Assembly (NCBI GenBank): GCA_015494435.1
Contig: WGBH01000139.1
Span: 1 to 5,631 of the forward strand
Direction: 5' to 3'
Length of the DNA stretch: 5,631 nucleotides
From: Thiotrichaceae bacterium
GTDB taxonomy: Bacteria; Pseudomonadota; Gammaproteobacteria; Thiotrichales; Thiotrichaceae
The position numbers and the translations under genes were made by a program. The stretch's first letter is position 1. Every line of letters starts with the position of its first letter. This document shows positions 1-5,630 of the stretch, in pieces. Under the pieces are notes generated by a model. That model was not told the origin of the DNA. It saw nothing but the letters and a program-made list of their open reading frames with translations, and ran no database searches.

Positions 1-80
1 GCATATAACACTTGCCGCATCATGCTGGCAATATTCGATGTGCTACCTGTAAAAGGGGAGCTGTCGGTTTTAAATTCCAT
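1..80 (-). CDS. rsxD: Rnf/Rsx complex membrane subunit D, N-terminal fragment cut by the window edge
   Basis: Reading leftward from an ATG at 80-78 gives 26 codons with no stop before the edge. The peptide begins MEFKTDSSPF and continues through IASMMRQVLY. The SSP(F/Y) motif at residues 7-10, followed by a short polar stretch and the approach to a first membrane helix, matches the start of RsxD/RnfD (E. coli begins MAFRIASSPY). RnfD is an integral membrane subunit that carries covalently bound FMN and forms the core of the Rnf electron-transfer and ion-translocating complex; its FMN-attachment residue lies outside this fragment. The ATG is two bases after the rsxC TGA (TGA-TT-ATG) and I see no good Shine-Dalgarno sequence, so translation is probably coupled to rsxC. 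Position directly after rsxC is the usual rsxABCDGE order. The fragment is short, so the call rests on the N-terminal motif plus synteny. Confidence 0.87.
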   Translation of the reverse strand, partial: MEFKTDSSPFTGSTSNIASMMRQVLY

Positions 81-82
81 AA

Positions 83-1696
83 TCAATGACCATTTTTTAT
101 TTGTGCTTCTCTTGCTGTTTTTTTCGCTTTAACACGCGCTAAAGCGGCTTTAATTGCATCTGCTTTTGGATCGTTTGCGGATGCATCACCATTCGCTGCT
201 TTTTTAGCTTTCATTGCTGCTTTTTTCTTTTGCAATGCTTCTTTATGTTTACGGCGTTTTTCATCACGCTCTCGTTTTTCGCGTGCTTTTCTAAACTCCA
301 AAAATTCATGGCGTTTGCGTGATAAATCAGATTTTTTCAATAGTTTTTCCTGTGCGCGTATTTCAGATTTTGCAAAACGAAAATAACTCACTAAAGGAAT
401 ATGACTAGGACAGACAAAATCACAGCAACCGCATTCAATACAACTATTCAGTTTATGCTCTGTAACCCGCTCAAAATCTTTCGCTTGTGTATACCAATAA
501 AGCTGTTGAGGTAATAATTCAGCAGGACATGCTTGCATACATTTTCCACAACGAATACAGGGCATTTGAGGTTGTGAGGAATGAATGGAATGCACCTGTT
601 GCAAGGATGCAATCGAGGCCACTAGAAAGCAATTACTCGCTTTTACCATCGGAGTATTATCATTAGCCAAGGTGATTCCCATCATTGGCCCTCCCATAAT
701 TAAACGTTGTGCCTTGCTAGTATAGCCACCTGCTTGTGCCACTAAATCACTCACAGGTGTACCAATTAAGGCTTCCATATTTTGCGGTTGTTTAACCCCA
801 TCACCTGTGATGGTGACTATGCGCGAAATTAGTGGCTCACCTTTGACAATTGCTTTATACATCGCATAACTAGTGGCGATATTATGGCAAAGAATACCTA
901 AATCTAGTGATCTTCCACCAGCAGGCACCTCTTTACCTGTTAAGATTTTAATTAATTGTTTTGCTCCACCACTTGGATAGAGGGTAGGAATAGCGCAAAC
1001 TTGTATTTTATCAAAAGATTTTGCGGCTTGTTGCATTGAAGCAATCGCCTCTGGCTTATTATCTTCAATACCAATTAAGCATTGTTTAGGATTGAGTAAC
1101 TTGATTAAGATACGGATACTATCAACAATCTCATCTGCACGTTCACGCATCAAAAGATCATCACAAGTAATATAGGGCTCACACTCTGCCGCATTAATAA
1201 CTAATGTTTCAATCCCCTGCTTTGCGGATGAATTGACTTTAACAAAGGATGGAAAAGCAGCACCACCTAGACCCACCAACCCCGCACTTTCTATACGCTC
1301 TAGTAGCTTAGCATTATCACATTGCTGAAAATCTTTAATCACTTCTAGTTGACAATCCCCCCAATCATCTTGACCGTCTAATATTAGCTCAATACATAAA
1401 GCTTCCAATGTTGAAGGATGGGGGACGATGTGCTTTTCAATGCTAGCAATTATCCCAGAACTTGGTGCATGTAGGGGGGAGCCTAATTGATCTTTATGCA
1501 TTTGAGCAATCATTTGCCCTTTAAAAACATAATCACCTTTACTCACTAATAGTTCAGGGCTTACTCCAATATGTTGCTGTACGGGAATAATGAGACGTTT
1601 AGGTAGTTTAAGTGTTGCAATAGGTCGTGTGGTTGATTCTTTTTTATGAAATTCAGGATGAACACCGCCATGAAATTTCCAATATTTTCTGCTCAT
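83..1696 (-). CDS. rsxC: Rnf/Rsx complex subunit C, NADH/FMN/iron-sulfur protein
   Basis: The 537-residue peripheral subunit is the expected NADH-oxidising/NAD-reducing entry point of the Rnf complex on the cytoplasmic side of the membrane. Visible signatures in order: GGVHP at 10-14; an N-terminal barrel-like region to about 100; the glycine-rich flavin/nucleotide segment GLVGLGGAAFPSFVK at 139-153; NAAECEPYITCDD at 168-180; YPSGGAKQL at 240-248; MGGPMMG at 334-340; then two [4Fe-4S] motifs, C380-C383-C386-C390P and C419-C422-C425-C429P. From about 446 the tail is a Lys/Arg/Ala-rich, probably helical extension with one DAIKAALARVK element at 513-523. E. coli RsxC is about 740 residues because this tail is much longer and repeated; here it is short. 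The start overlaps the rsxB stop by ATGA (1693-1696), and only a weak AAAGGG lies upstream, suggesting translational coupling. Identity is very secure; physiological electron direction and acceptor cannot be read from sequence. Confidence 0.97.
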   Translation of the reverse strand: MSRKYWKFHGGVHPEFHKKESTTRPIATLKLPKRLIIPVQQHIGVSPELLVSKGDYVFKGQMIAQMHKDQLGSPLHAPSSGIIASIEKHIVPHPSTLEALCIELILDGQDDWGDCQLEVIKDFQQCDNAKLLERIESAGLVGLGGAAFPSFVKVNSSAKQGIETLVINAAECEPYITCDDLLMRERADEIVDSIRILIKLLNPKQCLIGIEDNKPEAIASMQQAAKSFDKIQVCAIPTLYPSGGAKQLIKILTGKEVPAGGRSLDLGILCHNIATSYAMYKAIVKGEPLISRIVTITGDGVKQPQNMEALIGTPVSDLVAQAGGYTSKAQRLIMGGPMMGITLANDNTPMVKASNCFLVASIASLQQVHSIHSSQPQMPCIRCGKCMQACPAELLPQQLYWYTQAKDFERVTEHKLNSCIECGCCDFVCPSHIPLVSYFRFAKSEIRAQEKLLKKSDLSRKRHEFLEFRKAREKRERDEKRRKHKEALQKKKAAMKAKKAANGDASANDPKADAIKAALARVKAKKTAREAQIKNGH

Positions 1697-2307
1697 GATT
1701 TCGCCCTTTCTTTTGTCTCCACTACAACCTTAATTCCTTCTAAAGCACGCAGTGCAGGACTGGGTTCAGGGTATTTCCAAGTTGCAGGGGTTTCTTTGAT
1801 TGGTTGCATAATAATACAATCAACAGGGCAAGGTGGGAGACATAATTTACACCCCGTACACTCTGAGGCAATTACCGTGTGCATATGTTTAGCAGAGCCG
1901 ACAATGGCATCCACAGGGCAAGCTTGAATACATAAAGTACAACCGATGCAATCTTTTTCAATGATCACGGCTACGGTTGGAATATCCTCACCTTCTGCCA
2001 GCTCCTCATTTAAAGGCTCAGGTTCTATACCCAATAAATCAGCCAAAGCTAAAATAGTTGCTTCACCACCTGGAGGGCATTGGTTAATGCCTATTTCACC
2101 TTTAGCAATGGCTTCCGCATAAGGACGACAGCCTGCAAAACTACATTGACCGCATTGCGTTTGTGGCAATAAAGCATCAATTTTATCGGTAATCGGATCA
2201 CCCTTCACTTTAAAGCGAACCGAAGCATAGCCTAAAACCAAACCAAAAAAAGCCGCAAGCCCCACCAGCACTAAGACGGCAGTGCTTATTTCAGTGATGA
2301 TTGTCAT
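1693..2307 (-). CDS. rsxB: Rnf/Rsx complex subunit B, multi-cluster ferredoxin-like protein
   Basis: This 204-residue protein is the iron-sulfur relay of the Rnf complex. Residues about 8-28 form one hydrophobic anchor helix, followed by GYASVRF, which is typical of the family. An Fe-S (Fes/4Fe-4S) domain follows, with C52, C55, C60 and C77 (CGQC-SFAGC-RPYAEAI, then QCPPGGEA). Two ferredoxin-type [4Fe-4S] motifs come next: C120-C123-C126-C130P and C150-C153-C156-C160P. The pattern matches E. coli RsxB (192 residues) throughout, including CPVDAIVG and ETPxxWKY/W near the C-terminus. An extra Cys at 164 follows the second ferredoxin motif (PVDCI); E. coli RsxB also has a Cys here. The gene overlaps rsxA by four bases (ATGA at 2307-2304) and rsxC by four bases, with no clear Shine-Dalgarno sequence of its own, so it probably depends on rsxA translation. 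Function is assigned by family; acceptor specificity is unknown. Confidence 0.97.
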   Translation of the reverse strand: MTIITEISTAVLVLVGLAAFFGLVLGYASVRFKVKGDPITDKIDALLPQTQCGQCSFAGCRPYAEAIAKGEIGINQCPPGGEATILALADLLGIEPEPLNEELAEGEDIPTVAVIIEKDCIGCTLCIQACPVDAIVGSAKHMHTVIASECTGCKLCLPPCPVDCIIMQPIKETPATWKYPEPSPALRALEGIKVVVETKERAKS

Positions 2308-2885
2308 GTTTTAATCAAACCCGTAAAACCCATAAAGGCCAGTGCCATTAAACCCGCTGTAATCATTGCAATAGCACTGCCTTGAAAAATCTCAGGAACA
2401 TCAGAGGCCCTAATCCGCTCACGCATCGCCGCAAATAAAACCAGAATTAAAGTAAATCCCATTGCAGAACCAAAGCCATACAAACCTGACTCAATAAAGC
2501 CATTTGATTTTTGTACATTTAATAAAGCAACCCCTAACACGGCGCAGTTAGTGGTAATTAAAGGCAAATAAATACCCAAAACATTATGCAATAAAGGACT
2601 CGTTTTATGCACCACCAACTCTGTAAAGCCAACAATAGCCGCAATCACTAAGATAAAACTAATAGTTCGCAGATACTCCAAACCATTAGGTACTAATAGA
2701 TAGGTATGAATTAAATAACTCATAATAGAAGAAAGTGTCAACACAAATACGGTCGCCAAGCCCATGCCAATCGCTGTTTCCAGCTTACGAGACACGCCCA
2801 TAAACGGACATAACCCCAAAAACTGAGTTAGCACAATATTATTCACCCATACTGTGCCAATAATAATAAATAGATATTCAATCAT
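2304..2885 (-). CDS. rsxA: Rnf/Rsx complex membrane subunit A
   Basis: This 193-residue integral membrane protein has exactly the same length as E. coli RsxA. About six hydrophobic helices are visible (roughly 3-22, 36-58, 70-92, 101-122, 134-154 and 170-190). The two pseudo-symmetric half motifs are intact: LGLCPFMG at 23-30 with C26, and ITTNCAVLG at 110-118 with C114. In Rnf and Na+-NQR these cysteines, with those of the partner RnfE/NqrD-type subunit, hold an iron-sulfur cluster within the membrane. TSPLLHNVLG, RERIRASDVPE and the GLMALAFMGF end are also conserved. The ATG is the only reasonable start, because an in-frame TAA lies three codons upstream (2894-2892) and the N-terminus aligns with E. 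coli. No good Shine-Dalgarno is seen; the leader just upstream is AT-rich. It is the first gene of the leftward rsx operon, so any operon promoter should lie within 2886-3262. Confidence 0.97.
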   Translation of the reverse strand: MIEYLFIIIGTVWVNNIVLTQFLGLCPFMGVSRKLETAIGMGLATVFVLTLSSIMSYLIHTYLLVPNGLEYLRTISFILVIAAIVGFTELVVHKTSPLLHNVLGIYLPLITTNCAVLGVALLNVQKSNGFIESGLYGFGSAMGFTLILVLFAAMRERIRASDVPEIFQGSAIAMITAGLMALAFMGFTGLIKT

Positions 2886-2953
2886 AGAAAATTAGAGACA
2901 ATGCCAAAAGAAGCTAACTAGTCTGACATAGCAAACTAAATAAGCCTAATTTA

Positions 2954-2981
2954 TTAATAGAAATCTTTAACAGAATAGCAA
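2954..2981 (-). promoter_or_regulatory. weak candidate sigma-70-type promoter for the rsx operon
   Basis: On the minus strand TTGCTA (2981-2976) and TATTAA (2959-2954) are separated by 16 bases. Each matches the sigma-70 consensus at four of six positions. It would give a leader of about 60 bases before rsxA. The region is AT-rich, so chance matches are common and this is only the best of several poor candidates. Confidence 0.22.
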
Positions 2982-3143
2982 AAAGACAACTCAAAAAGCC
3001 TTGACATATCTCACTATTCATCAACAACTTAAATAGAGAGAATAAATTATTAGAATAGAACTAGCAAATAACATTCATGTCATACTTCAACATGTCACGA
3101 AGGATAATTGACTGTTGAATAGGAGGACACTTAGCTCTCTTAA

Positions 3144-3198
3144 GCTCGACGGGGTTTGCAAACATCTGGACGGGTTTACAAAACCCGTCCAGTCGAGC
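3144..3198. repeat. nested palindrome, REP-like intergenic repeat element
   Basis: The core is a perfect 12-base inverted repeat, CTGGACGGGTTT (3166-3177) and AAACCCGTCCAG (3181-3192), with an ACA loop. An outer pair, GCTCGAC (3144-3150) and GTCGAGC (3192-3198), encloses it, sharing G3192 with the core stem. The left half between them, GACGGGGTTTGCAAAC (3148-3163), is an imperfect direct copy of the core unit GACGGGTTTACAAAAC (3169-3184) and could compete for the same right arm. Shortly after, GTCCAG recurs at 3204-3209. No T-run follows on either strand, so this is not a canonical intrinsic terminator. Its GC-rich, self-complementary repeated make-up in an AT-rich spacer is typical of dispersed palindromic (REP/MITE-like) elements. 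An alternative is a structured RNA leader of the lipoprotein gene. Confidence 0.72.
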
Positions 3199-3248
3199 AA
3201 GCTGTCCAGACAAATTACTAAAAAAACAAAATTTCTCCATAAAAAATC

Positions 3249-3253
3249 AAGGA
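3249..3253 (+). promoter_or_regulatory. ribosome binding site of the glycine-zipper lipoprotein gene
   Basis: AAGGA is followed nine bases later by the ATG at 3263, in an A-rich, unstructured context. It supports both the reality and the start of this short gene. Confidence 0.75.
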
Positions 3254-3262
3254 TAAAAAAAC

Positions 3263-3469
3263 ATGAAAACACAATTAATTTTGGCTAGTATCGTTTTATC
3301 AAGCGCTACTTTAATGCTAAGTGCTTGTAATTCCAATGCTGCTAGAGGAGCTGCTATTGGCGCAGCCGCAGGTGCTGTTGCTGGTAGATCAACAGGAGAC
3401 CACAGTGATCGGCGGACTAGAGATGGGGCATTAATTGGTGCCGCAGCAGGTGCTATTTTGGGTAGTTAA
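3263..3469 (+). CDS. small glycine-zipper lipoprotein, OsmB-like
   Basis: This 68-residue protein has a lipoprotein signal peptide: MKTQ start, hydrophobic core about 5-19, and lipobox LSAC at 19-22 with acylated Cys22. The residue after Cys is Asn, not Asp, which by the usual rule favours the outer membrane. The mature part is 47 residues and consists of two glycine-zipper blocks, RGAAIGAAAGAVAG (28-41) and GALIGAAAGAILG (55-67). A charged, hydrophilic hinge separates them (RSTGDHSDRRTRD, 42-54). This two-helix plan resembles the YMGG-like/2TM glycine-zipper families and E. coli OsmB (72 residues), an osmotically inducible lipoprotein of unclear function. It has a good Shine-Dalgarno at 3249-3253. 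It reads away from rsx and converges on the YecA-like gene, with stop codons one base apart. I do not assign a symbol because short glycine-zipper proteins converge easily. Confidence 0.88.
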   Translation: MKTQLILASIVLSSATLMLSACNSNAARGAAIGAAAGAVAGRSTGDHSDRRTRDGALIGAAAGAILGS

Positions 3470-3470
3470 T

Positions 3471-4193
3471 TCACTGTAAACAACATTTTTTATACTTTTT
3501 ACCACTGCCACAGTAGCAAAGATCATTACGACCTATTTTAGGCACAGGTTGTACCGCATCTAATGCAACACTTTGCTCTGCGGTCAGTTTTTCTATTTCA
3601 CTGATAGCTTGACCATTGATGCCAACACTAGTGAGCAAGGTGGGGAGTAATTTCCATGCTTGATCCGCACTCATACTGGCATAACCTTCCTGTTGACTTG
3701 CGACCATTTTTTCGGGTTGGGAAAGTATCATTAATGCAAAAACTAGCATTTTAAGCATCATGTCTGCTTTAGAATCCTTCGTTTCAGAGGCTGTAATAGC
3801 ATGTTCCCAAACATTTTTAAGCCAAACATAACCTCTAAGATAACCGATACAATATTCAATCAGTGCCTGATTTGCTCCTGCTTCTGTTGAATAATTACAA
3901 GCGCTTGGCAATACAATCATTTCATTTTGAAGTTGATCGTTTAATTCATTCCATAAACTACGGATATTAAAGGTAAAGACCTTGCCCAACTCAGGTGATT
4001 TAAAATCAGGTAGTTTGCTCTCTTTAAAGAGTAAAGGTTGCCATTCAACAGGGCTTAATTTTTCGGGTGAGGATACAATGGCAAGCACAAAACCATAAGT
4101 TTGATAATGTCCAATACTGCTGGCATTGATTTCTGCATTATCTTCAAATAAATCAGCAAATAATCCTGCCGAAAATTCAAATACTTCTGACAT
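3471..4193 (-). CDS. YecA/UPF0149 family protein with C-terminal SEC-C zinc-binding motif
   Basis: This 240-residue, probably cytoplasmic protein has two recognisable parts. Residues about 10-165 look like the helical UPF0149 (YecA/YgfB) domain, with the landmarks HYQTYGFVLAIVSSPEKLSPVEWQPLLF at 29-56 (given here only as the family's GF...P...W.PLLF pattern) and YCIGYLRGYVWLKNVW at 114-129. The end, residues 219-240, is a textbook SEC-C motif: C226-x-C228-x8-C237-C238 within KIGRNDLCYCGSGKKYKKCC. This motif binds zinc and in SecA contacts SecB and ribosomes. The molecular role of YecA-like proteins is not settled, so none is assigned. The ATG is preceded by AAGGAA (4206-4201) at seven bases, and by an in-frame TGA eight codons upstream. 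It lies 51 bases after rlmD in the same direction with no evident terminator, so the two may be co-transcribed. Confidence 0.88.
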   Translation of the reverse strand: MSEVFEFSAGLFADLFEDNAEINASSIGHYQTYGFVLAIVSSPEKLSPVEWQPLLFKESKLPDFKSPELGKVFTFNIRSLWNELNDQLQNEMIVLPSACNYSTEAGANQALIEYCIGYLRGYVWLKNVWEHAITASETKDSKADMMLKMLVFALMILSQPEKMVASQQEGYASMSADQAWKLLPTLLTSVGINGQAISEIEKLTAEQSVALDAVQPVPKIGRNDLCYCGSGKKYKKCCLQ

Positions 4194-4200
4194 ATAAATT

Positions 4201-4206
4201 TTCCTT
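4201..4206 (-). promoter_or_regulatory. ribosome binding site of the YecA-like gene
   Basis: AAGGAA on the minus strand lies seven bases before the ATG at 4193. This fixes that start and is the clearest Shine-Dalgarno sequence among the leftward genes here. Confidence 0.75.
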
Positions 4207-4244
4207 TTTAAATTTCATCTCATTCCTTAATTGCTTGGAACTTC

Positions 4245-5579
4245 CTAAAGCTCAAAAACTGCAATTGATTCAACATGCGCAGTATGAGGGAACATATCCA
4301 TAATCCCTGCCCCTAATAAGCGATAACCGTGCTGATTGACTAAAGTATCTGCATCACGGGCTAAGGTCGCGGGGTGACATGAAACGTAGACAATACGTTT
4401 CGCTTTAAGTTTGCCAAAATGCTCTATCACTTCTTTGGCTCCCGAACGCGGTGGGTCAAGCAAAATACAGTCATATTTTTGTTTTAACCACGGCTCTGCT
4501 TTTAAATCTCCCATTAAGTTACAGCTATAATAAGTGCTATTAGCGATATGATTTGCCTGCGCCGTTGCTCGTGCGCGTGCAACCATAATATCATCCCCTT
4601 CAACCCCTGTGACTTGAGCCGCATGACGTGCAATGGGTAAGGTAAAATTGCCTAAACCACAGAATAAATCTAATACATGTTCAGTCCCGCTTAATTGCAA
4701 TAACGCCACTGCGCGCGGTACCATTTGGCGGTTAATACTGTTATTTACTTGAAAGAAATCTTGCGGGCCAAACAAAACTTTCGTTTTAAACTCAGGATGT
4801 TGATAAAATAATTCAGCCTTGTCAGGATAGACTAAATGAACCGTATCAGGACCTTTAGGCTGAAAATAGAGTTGATACTGATATTCCTTAGCAAAGGCTT
4901 TCCATTTTTCCTGATCTCCTACTGATAAAGGCTCTAAATGTCGCACAATAAGCGCCGTTGCTTCATCACCCACAGCCACTTCAATTTGAGGCATTTGCTC
5001 ACGGGCATCCATGGTGTAAATTAAATCTTGAAAGGCTTGTAAATTTTTCCCCACCGAAGGATGCAACACTTCACAACTTTTTATATCCGCAAGGAAACCA
5101 CCCTGCTTCTCTCTAAACCCTACTAAAACACGACCTTTTTTAAGCACATGACGAACCCCCAGACGTGCTTTACGACGATACCCCCACTGCTCACCCATTA
5201 TCGGTGCAAAAACTTCCATTGGCTCCACATGACCAATATGTTTAAGCGCATCTAACATTGATTGTTGCTTATATTTTATTTGTGCCTCACTACTAAGATG
5301 TTGCAAATTACAACCACCACAAATAGAAAAATACGCGCATTGTGCCTCCACCCGCTCATCAGATGCTTGCAACACCTCATGCACGCTTCCCTCATCATGT
5401 GAACGGCGCTTGGCGGTATAAATAAAAGTCACCTGCTCACCGGGCAATACCCCATCAATAAAGACCGTTTTACCTTCAATATGAGCAACCCCTTTACCGT
5501 CTTGACTTAAGGACTCAATACTTACTTCAACAGGATCTTGGGGGAGTTTTTGCCGCCGTCTGCGTCTTCTTTTTACCAT
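4245..5579 (-). CDS. rlmD: 23S rRNA (uracil-1939-C5)-methyltransferase RlmD
   Basis: This 444-residue enzyme uses S-adenosylmethionine to make 5-methyluridine at position 1939 of 23S rRNA. Order of parts: a strongly basic start (KRRRRRR at 3-9), a TRAM RNA-binding domain at about 14-72 (SLSQDGKGVAHIEGKTVFIDG), and iron-sulfur cysteines C81, C87, C90 (CAYFSICGGC) and C169, matching the C74/C80/C83/C162 spacing of E. coli RlmD (433 residues). The Rossmann-fold methyltransferase domain follows, with the SAM loop DLFCGLGNF at 304-312, LDPPRSG at 374-380, catalytic nucleophile C401 in SCHPATLARDA and the conserved proton-abstracting glutamate E437 in HVESIAVF. The RlmD-type Fe-S cysteines and length favour RlmD over the related RlmC or TrmA. 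The start is fixed by an in-frame TAG four codons upstream (5591-5589); only a weak AGAGA Shine-Dalgarno precedes it. Downstream lies the YecA-like gene rather than relA as in E. coli. Confidence 0.96.
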   Translation of the reverse strand: MVKRRRRRRQKLPQDPVEVSIESLSQDGKGVAHIEGKTVFIDGVLPGEQVTFIYTAKRRSHDEGSVHEVLQASDERVEAQCAYFSICGGCNLQHLSSEAQIKYKQQSMLDALKHIGHVEPMEVFAPIMGEQWGYRRKARLGVRHVLKKGRVLVGFREKQGGFLADIKSCEVLHPSVGKNLQAFQDLIYTMDAREQMPQIEVAVGDEATALIVRHLEPLSVGDQEKWKAFAKEYQYQLYFQPKGPDTVHLVYPDKAELFYQHPEFKTKVLFGPQDFFQVNNSINRQMVPRAVALLQLSGTEHVLDLFCGLGNFTLPIARHAAQVTGVEGDDIMVARARATAQANHIANSTYYSCNLMGDLKAEPWLKQKYDCILLDPPRSGAKEVIEHFGKLKAKRIVYVSCHPATLARDADTLVNQHGYRLLGAGIMDMFPHTAHVESIAVFEL

Positions 5580-5624
5580 GAAATTTCTCTAGGAAAATAA
5601 TTTGGGATTCGTAATTTTGGCGAG

Positions 5625-5630
5625 ATTATA
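5625..5630 (-). promoter_or_regulatory. perfect -10 box, likely rlmD promoter (the -35 box lies outside)
   Basis: On the minus strand TATAAT occupies 5630-5625, an exact sigma-70 -10 hexamer. Transcription would begin near 5617-5619, giving a leader of roughly 40 bases before the rlmD ATG. The -35 region lies beyond the window edge, so the promoter cannot be fully judged. Confidence 0.5.

Larger units (their letters stand above)
2886..3262. promoter_or_regulatory. divergent intergenic region between rsxA and the lipoprotein gene
   Basis: These 377 bases separate the start codons of two divergent genes, so promoters for both should lie here. No protein-coding gene is convincing on either strand. 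Contents seen: an AT-rich half next to rsxA (2886-3075) with a weak minus-strand promoter candidate and a consensus TTGACA at 3001-3006 on the plus strand that lacks a well-spaced -10 box; a cluster of four TGACAT words (plus strand 2924-2929 and 3002-3007, minus strand 3082-3077 and 3097-3092); an AGGAGG at 3121-3126 with no start codon behind it; a GC-richer nested palindrome at 3144-3198; and the lipoprotein ribosome binding site at 3249-3253. The sharp change in base composition at the palindrome suggests an inserted repeat. Confidence 0.6.

Noticed and set aside
1646..1927. Plus-strand open frame of 93 codons
   Set aside because: It is antisense to the strongly conserved rsxC start and rsxB Fe-S region, has no ribosome binding site of note and no recognisable motif.
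3001..3034. TTGACA at 3001-3006 as the -35 box of a lipoprotein promoter
   Set aside because: At 17-base spacing the next hexamer is ACAACT, which is poor; the better TTAAAT is 22 bases away. The start codon is also about 230 bases downstream. Not supportable as a promoter call.
3086..3119. TTCAACA (3086-3092) / TGTTGAA (3113-3119) inverted repeat as an operator or hairpin
   Set aside because: Seven-base arms with a 20-base loop in AT-rich DNA are weak and easily due to chance; it partly overlaps the TGACAT words reported separately.
3121..3136. AGGAGG as a ribosome binding site for an unseen small gene
   Set aside because: No ATG, GTG or TTG lies at suitable spacing downstream on the plus strand; a TAG occurs soon after. 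It may be chance or an RNA-binding GGA site, which cannot be shown here.
3166..3192. Intrinsic terminator
   Set aside because: The stem is strong, but neither strand has a T-run after it and no gene ends next to it; it lies between two divergent starts.
3087..3272. Minus-strand open frame of 61 codons across the intergenic palindrome
   Set aside because: It runs through the palindromic repeat, has no recognisable domain, and its start overlaps the lipoprotein start on the opposite strand. Its peptide is what a GGGTTTnCAAACCC repeat would encode by chance.
4194..4244. Terminator between rlmD and the YecA-like gene (small GGAACTTCC palindrome near 4237-4245)
   Set aside because: Four-base arms without a G+C-rich stem or following T-run are too weak to end transcription.
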